A stretch of DNA of 5,781 nucleotides from Anaerolineaceae bacterium. GTDB taxonomy: Bacteria; Chloroflexota; Anaerolineae; Anaerolineales; Anaerolineaceae. The notes under the pieces were generated by a model. That model saw only the letters and a program-made list of their open reading frames with translations. It ran no database searches and was not told where the DNA came from. The first letter of the stretch is position 1. Each line of letters starts with the position of its first letter. The position numbers and the translations under genes are program-made. The stretch is taken from assembly GCA_014860845.1 (NCBI GenBank), contig JACZIY010000693.1, forward strand, positions 1 through 5,781, in the 5' to 3' direction. Shown here one piece after another: positions 1 through 5,461 of the stretch.

Positions 1-2069
1 TGTTGATTGCACCAGCTGAGCGTGCAGATGTAGTCGTTGACTTCTCGGCTTTTGCTGGACAGACGTTGATCCTCTACAATGACGCCCCAGCTGCTTTCCC
101 GGCACGTGACCCACGCTATGATTACTACACTGGCAATGGTGACTACCGCGATACCGGTGGAGCACCTTCCACATTAGCCGGTTATGGTCCCAATACCCGT
201 ACCGTAATGAGGATTGTGGTTGCACCTGCAGCCCCTGCGCCAGCCTTTGGACTGACCTCGCTCGAAAATGCTTTCAAAGCAAAAAGTTTGGGTGGTCTGG
301 GTGTATTTGAAAGTGGACAACATCCGATCATCGTTGGTCAGGGCGCTTACAACTCAGCCTATGGAACATCTTTCCAGAATAATGGACCAATGGCTGGACT
401 AGCCCAGATCTTCGATACCTCTCTCACATTCAATACGTTGTCAGGAAATGTATTAACCATGCCGTTCCAGCCCAAAATGATCCAGGACGAGATGGGTGAG
501 GCTTTCGAACAGGAATATGGCCGCATGAGTGGTAACCTGGGCGTTGAGGCACCTAATCCACAGGCTGGAAACCAGAACATGATTCTATACGGGTTTACTT
601 CTCCCCCAACAGAAATCATTAATGGGGTCGAGTTACCACCTGGTGTGTCGCTTACACCAATATCCACGACTGATGATGGTACTCAAATCTGGAAATTTAC
701 CCATAACGGCGTTGATACGCATCCGGTACACTTCCACTTGTATGATGTGCAGTTGCTCAATCGGGTTGGATGGGATGGCATCATCCGTAAACCGGAAGCC
801 AATGAATTAGGTTGGAAAGATACAGTACGTGTCAGCCCACTGGAAGATACGATTGTGGCTTTGCGGCCATTGATCCCAGAGATCCCCTGGGATTTACCCA
901 ACAGCATTCGCTTATTGGATCCCTCCATGCCGGATGGCGCAGTCATCGCCAGTTCAACGCAGGCAGAAGCGGCAGGATTGGTGCCAACGGCATTTGATCC
1001 AACGGGTGAGCCGATCGATATCTTCAACCACTATGTCAACTTCGGTTGGGAGTATGTGATGCATTGTCATATCCTCAGCCACGAAGAAATGGATATGATG
1101 CGCCCGGTTGCTGTTGGCGTTGCACCGAAAGCTCCATCTGATCTGACAGCTGTTCGATCGGGAAATGGAAATAACCGGCGTGTTACCTTGACCTGGAAAG
1201 ATAATTCTCTGAATGATACATCCTTTACAGTCGAGAGGGCTTTAACCGCTAGTGGTCCATGGACACCCATCACTTTCCTACAATCTCCATTGTTGCCATC
1301 AACAAATACAACAATGTCGTTTATCGACCAGATTGGAAACACCAACACAGTATTCTTCTATCGTGTATTTGCCAGCAACACTATCGGTGATACCTGGGAT
1401 TATTCAGATCCTAACTTAAATGAAGGGGCATCATTCCCAACATTAAATCTGGATTCGTTGTACTCGAATGTTGCTACATTTGGTTCAACAGCTCCTTCTA
1501 CTCCAACAGCTCCATCAAACTTATCTGCATCATTACAGGCAGGCCCACAGGCATTATTAACCTGGACGGATAATTCTACCAATGAGTCTGGTTTTGTTAT
1601 TGAGCGTTCAGTCAATGGTGGTGTTTTCTCAGTATTGGGGCAAGTTGGGACCGGAATTGTCAGTTTTACTGATACAACCATTTCTGCTGGATCCACTTTC
1701 ACCTATCGGGTGAAAGCAGTGAATTCTGCTGGTTCATCAGCTTACTCGAACACTGCCAGTGTATCTCTGGCAGTACCCGCTGCTCCTTCAAACTTAACAG
1801 CAGGATCTGTTCGAAAAGGTAACAATGTAAAGGTTACCCTAACCTGGGTGGATAACGCCAACAACGAAAATGGTTTCACTCTACAGTGGGCTACAGATGC
1901 TGCTTTTACTAATATCCTTTCATCCGCCTCTGTGGCAGTGAACGCTACCACATTCACTACCCCAAATTTATCTCGAGGAACAGCATACTACTTCCGTATT
2001 CAATCGTTCAATGCCTCAGGTACTTCAACATGGGTGAATGCAACACCGTTCCCCATCAATACACCGTAA
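1..2069 (+). CDS. Multicopper oxidase with three C-terminal FN3-like domains (5' end missing)
   Basis: This is the C-terminal part of a multicopper oxidase of the CotA/bilirubin-oxidase type, which oxidises a substrate at a type 1 copper and reduces O2 to water at a trinuclear centre. The reading frame is open to the left edge (first full codon at position 3), so the start, any signal peptide and the first two His motifs lie outside. Residues below count from that codon. HPVHFH at 240-245 supplies type 1, 2 and 3 copper ligands. HCHILSH at 354-360, followed by Met365, supplies the type 1 Cys355, His360 and axial Met, plus type 3 His354 and His356. All ligands expected in this half are present, so it should be active. 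Three FN3-like domains follow (about 375-495, 501-590 and 592-688). The protein ends in PFPINTP with no sorting motif or membrane helix. It probably acts outside the cytoplasm. The physiological substrate (phenolic, Mn, Fe or Cu) cannot be told. A di-haem peroxidase gene follows after 116 bases. Confidence 0.93.
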   Translation, partial: LIAPAERADVVVDFSAFAGQTLILYNDAPAAFPARDPRYDYYTGNGDYRDTGGAPSTLAGYGPNTRTVMRIVVAPAAPAPAFGLTSLENAFKAKSLGGLGVFESGQHPIIVGQGAYNSAYGTSFQNNGPMAGLAQIFDTSLTFNTLSGNVLTMPFQPKMIQDEMGEAFEQEYGRMSGNLGVEAPNPQAGNQNMILYGFTSPPTEIINGVELPPGVSLTPISTTDDGTQIWKFTHNGVDTHPVHFHLYDVQLLNRVGWDGIIRKPEANELGWKDTVRVSPLEDTIVALRPLIPEIPWDLPNSIRLLDPSMPDGAVIASSTQAEAAGLVPTAFDPTGEPIDIFNHYVNFGWEYVMHCHILSHEEMDMMRPVAVGVAPKAPSDLTAVRSGNGNNRRVTLTWKDNSLNDTSFTVERALTASGPWTPITFLQSPLLPSTNTTMSFIDQIGNTNTVFFYRVFASNTIGDTWDYSDPNLNEGASFPTLNLDSLYSNVATFGSTAPSTPTAPSNLSASLQAGPQALLTWTDNSTNESGFVIERSVNGGVFSVLGQVGTGIVSFTDTTISAGSTFTYRVKAVNSAGSSAYSNTASVSLAVPAAPSNLTAGSVRKGNNVKVTLTWVDNANNENGFTLQWATDAAFTNILSSASVAVNATTFTTPNLSRGTAYYFRIQSFNASGTSTWVNATPFPINTP
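1125..2069 (+). repeat. Three consecutive FN3-like domain repeats in the oxidase
   Basis: Three diverged copies of an FN3-like beta-sandwich are seen at protein level. Each opens with an AP-S-(D/N)-L motif: PKAPSDLT at 1125, PTAPSNLS at 1503 and PAAPSNLT at 1776. Each then carries an L-T-W-x-D-N core (LTWKDNS, LTWTDNS, LTWVDNA), followed by an (N)-(D/E)-x-x-F-x-(V/I/L) strand and a late Y-(Y/F)-R-(V/I) strand. The first copy is longer than the usual 90 or so residues because of a linker near residues 465-495. FN3 domains in secreted bacterial enzymes usually mediate spacing or binding to polymers or the cell surface; that role here is inference. Confidence 0.8.
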
Positions 2070-2083
2070 CAATCGCACTACGA

Positions 2084-2115
2084 TTTTGGGGGAGGAGATT
2101 TCTCCTCCCCCAAAA
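2084..2115 (+). terminator. Strong hairpin terminator after the multicopper oxidase
   Basis: The arm TTTTGGGGGAGGAGA (2084-2098) is perfectly complementary to TCTCCTCCCCCAAAA (2101-2115), giving a 15-bp stem with only TT between the arms. It begins 14 bases after the oxidase stop. The stem is G/C-rich at its centre, with a T run only in the left arm and A residues after it, so there is no proper downstream U tract for the + transcript. It is best read as a terminator or 3'-end stabilising hairpin that may let some transcription continue into the di-haem peroxidase gene. No convincing -35/-10 pair was seen between it and position 2186. Confidence 0.7.
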
Positions 2116-2172
2116 ACTCAATTCTCAAATCTCATCCAATTTTACTCACAAAATTTTAAAATCATTTCATCC

Positions 2173-2178
2173 AGGGAG
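2173..2178 (+). promoter_or_regulatory. Ribosome binding site of the di-haem peroxidase
   Basis: AGGGAG lies 7 bases before the ATG at 2186. It supports that start, which is also the first codon of a clear signal peptide. Confidence 0.75.
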
Positions 2179-2185
2179 AGTTTAA

Positions 2186-3628
2186 ATGAAAAAACTTAAC
2201 TTCTATTTGTTGATTTTTATTCTGGTTGGTTTCCTGTTTGTGGGCGGCTATAGCTTTTCCGCTAATGCTCAGGAACCGGTAACAATTACCAATCAGGAGT
2301 TATTGGGAAAACACATTTTCTTTGATACTGATCTTTCGGTGAATGGAACACAATCCTGTGCAACCTGTCATGCACCCGAGGCAGGATGGACAGGTCCGGA
2401 TTCACAGGTTAACCTGGGGACAGTTGTTTATCAGGGAGCATTACCAAACCATTTTGGTAATCGCAAACCACCAGCTTCTGCCTATGTCGGTGACAGCCCG
2501 GTATTGTATTTCAATGGATTGGAGTGGGTTGGTGGAATGTTTTATGATGGACGTGGCACTGGTTGGACACTGGGGGATCCATTGGCGGAACAGGCGCAAG
2601 GACCTTTCCTGAATCCACTGGAACAGGCCATTGCCAATGATCAGGTGTTATGCGTCAAGCTCAAACAGGCGGATTATGCTGACCTCTTCGAAGAGGTGTG
2701 GGGAGTCCGCTCGCTCGACTGTGCTAAGGACGCCAACGGTGTGTATGAACGCATTGGTATCTCTGTGGCTGCTTATGAGAGAAGTGCAGAGGTAAATCCC
2801 TTCAGCTCGAAATTCGACCTTTTCTGGGACAACGCAGTCGCAGCTGGAAAAGATGTGACCAAAATTAAATTTGCCATGGGCGGCGGGGGCGGTATGGGCG
2901 GTGGTGGCATGGGACCCGGTGGTGGCGGTATGGGTGGTGGAGGATCTGCAGATCCCAATCGCTGGCAAAATTTCCGTTACCTGGGTTTGACCGATGCTGA
3001 ATTGCAGGGTCTGGCAGCCTTCAATGATCCCAATCGCGCGAATTGCGCTTCCTGCCACTCCATCGAGCCAGGCTCAGCCGGTTATCCACTGTTTACCAGC
3101 TTCACTTATGACAATGTCGGAATGCCTAAAAATCCAGACAATACATTCTACAACATGGCGGAAACATGGAATCCGGATGGAGAAAATTATGTGGATTATG
3201 GTCTGGGAGGTTTTCTCCAGGATGCTGGATACCCGGAAGAGGTGTATCTGCAGGAACTGGGAAAATTCAAAGTGCCATCTTTGCGTAATGTGGATTTGCG
3301 TACTTCTGAGGATTTTGCCAAAGCCTATGGACACAATGGCTACTTCAAATCACTGGAGGACATCATTCTCTTCTACTCCTGGCGCGGATTAACCATGAAT
3401 GGAGGTCTTGGCATGGGTGGTCGCGGAATGGACGGATGTTCTGGTGGTATGGACGGAGGTGGTATGGGGGGTGGTATGGGAGACATGATGGAAATGATGT
3501 GTAACCCGGATCTGTTCCCTGCGCCAGAAGTTGACCAGAACCTTGCACAGTTGAACCACTTTAATATGATGGATCAAAACAATATCCTGGCTTTTTTGAA
3601 GACACTATCGGATGGATATAGTGAGTAA
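2186..3628 (+). CDS. Secreted di-haem cytochrome c peroxidase / MauG-family protein with two Gly/Met-rich insertions
   Basis: A 480-residue exported c-type di-haem protein. Residues 1-28 form a signal peptide: KK, a hydrophobic stretch, then ANA before Gln29. Two haem-attachment motifs are present: CATCH at 58-62 and CASCH at 287-291. Family motifs follow in order: FYDGR (119-123), AEQAQGPFLNPLEQ (134-147), a Cys156/Cys179 pair, AAYERS (195-200), NPFSSKFD (204-211), VPSLRNV (363-369), YGHNGYFKSLED (381-392) and a C-terminal LKTLSDGY. Members either reduce H2O2 with electrons from small redox proteins (CcP) or oxidise side chains of partner proteins (MauG, MbnH). By memory alignment, Tyr397 (LFY) sits where CcP has a haem-ligand Met and MauG a Tyr, and Tyr120 sits where most members have Trp between the haems. 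Gly/Met-rich stretches at 231-253 and 404-438 are not usual in the family. The gene follows a multicopper oxidase on the same strand, which suggests joint extracytoplasmic redox work. The family is sure; peroxidase versus MauG-like activity is open. Confidence 0.93.
   Translation: MKKLNFYLLIFILVGFLFVGGYSFSANAQEPVTITNQELLGKHIFFDTDLSVNGTQSCATCHAPEAGWTGPDSQVNLGTVVYQGALPNHFGNRKPPASAYVGDSPVLYFNGLEWVGGMFYDGRGTGWTLGDPLAEQAQGPFLNPLEQAIANDQVLCVKLKQADYADLFEEVWGVRSLDCAKDANGVYERIGISVAAYERSAEVNPFSSKFDLFWDNAVAAGKDVTKIKFAMGGGGGMGGGGMGPGGGGMGGGGSADPNRWQNFRYLGLTDAELQGLAAFNDPNRANCASCHSIEPGSAGYPLFTSFTYDNVGMPKNPDNTFYNMAETWNPDGENYVDYGLGGFLQDAGYPEEVYLQELGKFKVPSLRNVDLRTSEDFAKAYGHNGYFKSLEDIILFYSWRGLTMNGGLGMGGRGMDGCSGGMDGGGMGGGMGDMMEMMCNPDLFPAPEVDQNLAQLNHFNMMDQNNILAFLKTLSDGYSE
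2876..2944 (+). repeat. Gly/Met-rich low-complexity insertion 1 in the di-haem protein
   Basis: Residues 231-253 are Gly apart from Met231, Met237, Met242, Met249 and one Pro. The DNA is an irregular run of GGN and ATG codons. It lies between the first haem domain (ending near KIKFA) and the second domain, which resumes at SADPNRW before CASCH. The stretch should be a flexible, exposed linker or loop. Confidence 0.9.
3395..3502 (+). repeat. Gly/Met-rich low-complexity insertion 2 in the di-haem protein
   Basis: Residues 404-439 hold ten Met (404, 410, 415, 422, 427, 431, 434, 435, 437, 438) among Gly and Asp, and end in MMEMMC. Cys418 and Cys439 bracket seven of the Met. The stretch sits between the LFYSWRG segment and the family's FPAPEV segment, in a place where relatives (from memory) have only a short loop. 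Confidence 0.9.
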
Positions 3629-3705
3629 TCTATTTTTGATTGGATACCAAATAAGAAATTCAAATTAATCATCAAAATCAGATTCACAAATAATTTTTGA
3701 ATTGA

Positions 3706-3745
3706 GAAGACTCCCAAAATTGTAGAAATACGATAGGGAGTCTTC
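3706..3745 (+). terminator. Nested hairpin, likely terminator of the di-haem protein gene
   Basis: GAAGACTCCC (3706-3715) pairs perfectly with GGGAGTCTTC (3736-3745). Inside it, TTGTA (3720-3724) can pair with TACGA (3729-3733), with one G-U pair, closing a GAAA tetraloop. The next bases are AAATTTAAT, a poor U tract. It starts 77 bases after the stop codon. A terminator is the simplest reading; a structured element in a desaturase leader is the alternative. Confidence 0.5.
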
Positions 3746-3864
3746 AAATTTAATGAGAATGAATTCAGGATGTAGAAATAATCTTTTTGAGGTAGAGAAA
3801 TTTCATTGAAATTAGAATAATAAGATGGTAATAGTCCTTTTATAAAAAAAACATGCCAAAGAAT

Positions 3865-3894
3865 GTGACTCAGGGGGGATGTGATTACTATAAA
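3865..3894 (+). promoter_or_regulatory. Possible sigma-70-type promoter for the desaturase
   Basis: GTGACT (3865-3870; four of six matches to TTGACA) and TATAAA (3889-3894; five of six matches to TATAAT) are separated by 18 bases. Transcription would start near 3901, leaving a leader of about 35 bases before the ATG at 3935. In AT-rich DNA such matches arise by chance, so this is tentative. Confidence 0.3.
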
Positions 3895-3924
3895 TATCCA
3901 TTAAATTTAAACTGACAAATTTTT

Positions 3925-3930
3925 GGAGGT
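3925..3930 (+). promoter_or_regulatory. Ribosome binding site that fixes the desaturase start
   Basis: GGAGGT ends 4 bases before the ATG at 3935. A TTG at 3923 is in frame but overlaps this site, so it cannot be the true start. Confidence 0.85.
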
Positions 3931-3934
3931 CTAT

Positions 3935-4957
3935 ATGGACAAATCACAGGTTTCAAAACCAACAATGAATCATCTCAAACCGTTTATAGCTCCTTACGCC
4001 AAAGCTGATACGAAGAAGGCTATCATCCAAATACTCAATTCAATTATCCCTTATTTCGTGTTGTGGGGGTTGATGATCTGGAGTCTTCAGTATTCATATT
4101 GGATTACATTCGGTTTATCCATCCTGGCTGCATTGTTTTTGGTAAGGGTTTTTATTCTCTTTCATGACTGTGGACATAATAGCTTGTTCCCATCCAAAAA
4201 GAAAAATGAGCTTGTGGGTTTTATTCTGGGCGTTTTGGTTTTTACGCCATATGAACAATGGTCGAAAACGCACGCCATTCACCATGCTTCCAGTGGAAAC
4301 CTGGACAAACGTGGTATTGGCGATGTGATGACCCTGACAGTGGAAGAATATCTTTCAAAACCAGCCATAGTAAAGGTAGGATACCGATTGTTTCGACATC
4401 CCCTGGTGATGTTTATATTAGGACCGGTGTTTATGTTTCTGATCAGTCACCGAATCCCCCGTCCAATTTTAGGAAAGAAAGAAACGCGATTTCAGATTTA
4501 TCACAATCTTGCTTTATTAGGGGTGATCAGTATTATGGTATTGGCAATTGGCTGGAAAGGGTACCTCATCATACAATTGCCGGTCATCTGGATTGCAGGT
4601 GCGCTGGGGATCTGGTTGTTTTTCCTGCAACACCAGTTTGAAGGTGTGTATTGGGCTGAAAGTGCAGAATGGGATTATGTTGCTTCAGCTTTAGAGGGCG
4701 CTTCATATTACGAGTTGCCAAAATGGCTGCAATGGTTCAGCGGAAATATTGGATTTCATCATATCCATCACCTCAGCCCCAAAATACCTAATTATTACCT
4801 GGAAGCCTGTTATAAAAATGGCGAGATTTTTCAGGAAAAGGTAAGAAAGATATCATTCTGGGAAGGATTTCAATCGGTTGGATTGGATCTTATCGATGTC
4901 AAGAATAATCGCCTGATTCGCTTTCGGGATTTGAAACAAGCCGTGGCTATTGAATAA
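3935..4957 (+). CDS. des: Membrane acyl-lipid fatty-acid desaturase, Bacillus Des-like
   Basis: A 340-residue integral membrane di-iron desaturase that inserts a double bond into acyl chains of membrane lipids using O2 and reduced ferredoxin or flavodoxin. The three His boxes are intact: HDCGH (77-81), HAIHH (113-117) and HHIHH (275-279). A conserved QHQFE lies at 232-236. Hydrophobic helices are visible at about 33-50, 56-76, 93-107, 155-172, 190-206 and 211-231. From memory the sequence follows Bacillus subtilis Des closely: shared stretches include the NLDKRG-GD segment after box 2, the MFILGP segment, and NIG-HH-HHLSPK-PNY. Length is close to that protein's, so it is complete. The B. subtilis enzyme is a delta-5 desaturase induced by cold through DesK/DesR; neither partner gene is in this window, and regiospecificity here is not proven. 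The ATG at 3935 is chosen from the GGAGGT site. It is probably monocistronic, ending at a convergent hairpin. Horizontal transfer from a Firmicutes-like source is possible but untested. Confidence 0.93.
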   Translation: MDKSQVSKPTMNHLKPFIAPYAKADTKKAIIQILNSIIPYFVLWGLMIWSLQYSYWITFGLSILAALFLVRVFILFHDCGHNSLFPSKKKNELVGFILGVLVFTPYEQWSKTHAIHHASSGNLDKRGIGDVMTLTVEEYLSKPAIVKVGYRLFRHPLVMFILGPVFMFLISHRIPRPILGKKETRFQIYHNLALLGVISIMVLAIGWKGYLIIQLPVIWIAGALGIWLFFLQHQFEGVYWAESAEWDYVASALEGASYYELPKWLQWFSGNIGFHHIHHLSPKIPNYYLEACYKNGEIFQEKVRKISFWEGFQSVGLDLIDVKNNRLIRFRDLKQAVAIE

Positions 4958-4959
4958 TT

Positions 4960-4993
4960 AAATAACAGGAGAGTTTTTCATCTCCTGTTATTT
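4960..4993. terminator. Bidirectional hairpin between convergent genes
   Basis: AAATAACAGGAGA (4960-4972) and TCTCCTGTTATTT (4981-4993) are perfect inverted repeats of 13 bp around an 8-base loop (GTTTTTCA). The structure begins 3 bases after the desaturase stop and lies about 40 bases beyond the end of the opposing SHOCT-like gene. The A/T ends of the stem give a T-rich 3' arm in both directions, so it probably ends transcription of both units. Confidence 0.8.
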
Positions 4994-4996
4994 ACG

Positions 4997-5015
4997 CTTT
5001 GTAATTTATACAAAG
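4997..5015. terminator. Small second hairpin in the convergent region
   Basis: CTTTGTA (4997-5003) pairs with TACAAAG (5009-5015) over an ATTTA loop. It would be met first by transcripts from the minus-strand pair. It is short and A/T-rich, so it is at most an accessory to the stronger hairpin beside it. Confidence 0.35.
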
Positions 5016-5035
5016 AGTGATTTACCAGAATAGAA

Positions 5036-5446
5036 TTATTCGATGAAGACCTCAACGTGTTCACCATCTTCTTCGTCAAAAACATCTACAATCTGGCCGA
5101 TTTCTCCGCTTTCCAGGAATTCATTGATGATGTTTGGGTCAATCCCTTCCACTTCAGGACTGAACTTCATACCCATTTTCAAACCTGCACCTACCAATCC
5201 GATCGGTAAACGAACATTGACCCGGGTTTTACCTGTGTCGGTATCGGTTACGCGAACACGAAAAAATTTTCCAGGTCTGAAGCCTCCTCCTCGATCATAA
5301 CTTGGCGCCGAGGGGCTGGTTGGTACAGATTTGGATTCAACACCAATAGAACCTAAAGCTTCTAATAATTTAGCAGCCTGTTCTGCGGTAATTACACCTT
5401 CCTGTAACATGGACAGTATTTTGATTCTTTCTTCTGTTGTTGTCAT
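5036..5446 (-). CDS. Small SHOCT-like-domain protein
   Basis: A 136-residue soluble protein of unknown function. Residues 3-32 form a helical SHOCT-like mini-domain (TTEERIKILSMLQEG, then ITAEQAAKLLEALG), like that at the N-terminus of YvlB/LiaX-type proteins. Residues 33-58 are a Ser/Pro/Gly-rich linker. Residues 60-84 (FFRVRVTDTDTGKTRVNVRLP) look like beta strands and are followed by a Gly/Met helix-like stretch (85-95), a helix with NIINEFLESGEIG (105-117) and an acidic C-terminus (DVFDEEDGEHVEVFIE). There is no signal peptide or membrane helix. A GTG three codons upstream (5455) overlaps the AAGGAG ribosome site (5460-5455), so the ATG at 5446, 8 bases from that site, is the start. The gene lies 15 bases after the DUF2089 gene and should be co-transcribed with it. 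From memory, related proteins occur in Chloroflexota and Firmicutes, often near DUF2089 or DUF4097 genes, hinting at envelope-stress or regulatory work. Confidence 0.85.
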   Translation of the reverse strand: MTTTEERIKILSMLQEGVITAEQAAKLLEALGSIGVESKSVPTSPSAPSYDRGGGFRPGKFFRVRVTDTDTGKTRVNVRLPIGLVGAGLKMGMKFSPEVEGIDPNIINEFLESGEIGQIVDVFDEEDGEHVEVFIE

Positions 5447-5454
5447 GGCAATCA

Positions 5455-5460
5455 CTCCTT
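5455..5460 (-). promoter_or_regulatory. Ribosome binding site that fixes the SHOCT-like start
   Basis: On the minus strand AAGGAG lies 8 bases before the ATG at 5446 and directly after the stop of the upstream gene. It covers the alternative GTG start, ruling that start out. Confidence 0.85.
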
Positions 5461-5461
5461 A

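Larger units (their letters stand above)
3629..3922. other. AT-rich intergenic region without a convincing gene
   Basis: About 294 AT-rich bases separate the di-haem protein from the desaturase. They hold a nested hairpin (3706-3745), two copies of TGTAGAAATA exactly 50 bases apart (3721 and 3771), a weak AAATTTC/GAAATT hairpin around 3799-3813, a G run (3873-3878) and a possible promoter (3865-3894). No ORF longer than 18 codons with a fitting ribosome site was seen on the + strand. It could contain a long 5' leader or a small RNA, but nothing recognisable as either. Confidence 0.6.

Noticed and set aside
683..1027. Minus-strand ORF of 114 codons inside the oxidase
   Set aside because: Antisense to the conserved copper-site region of the oxidase; composition is that of a shadow frame.
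2134..2162. Promoter for the di-haem protein using TAAAAT at 2157-2162
   Set aside because: The -10 match is fair but no -35-like hexamer stands at a suitable distance.
2773..2958. Minus-strand ORF encoding a Pro-rich peptide
   Set aside because: It is the antisense of the Gly/Met-rich insertion of the di-haem protein; Gly codons read backwards give Pro. No ribosome site or family resemblance.
2648..3058. Minus-strand ORF of 136 codons
   Set aside because: Lies wholly inside the well-supported di-haem protein gene and shows no recognisable motif.
3721..3780. CRISPR-like or tandem repeat from the two TGTAGAAATA copies
   Set aside because: Only two 10-base copies, one inside a hairpin loop; no third unit and no array structure.
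3753..3809. 18-codon ORF (MRMNSGCRNNLFEVEKFH) in the intergenic region
   Set aside because: Only a distant GGGAG, 12 bases upstream and within the hairpin arm, could serve it. Too short to separate from chance.
3851..3866. ACAT/ATGT inverted repeat as a regulator site before the desaturase
   Set aside because: Only 4 bp per arm with mismatches on both sides; expected by chance in AT-rich DNA.
4258..4641. Plus-strand ORF of 127 codons inside the desaturase
   Set aside because: Overlaps the His-box-bearing desaturase in another frame, with no motif and no ribosome site of note.
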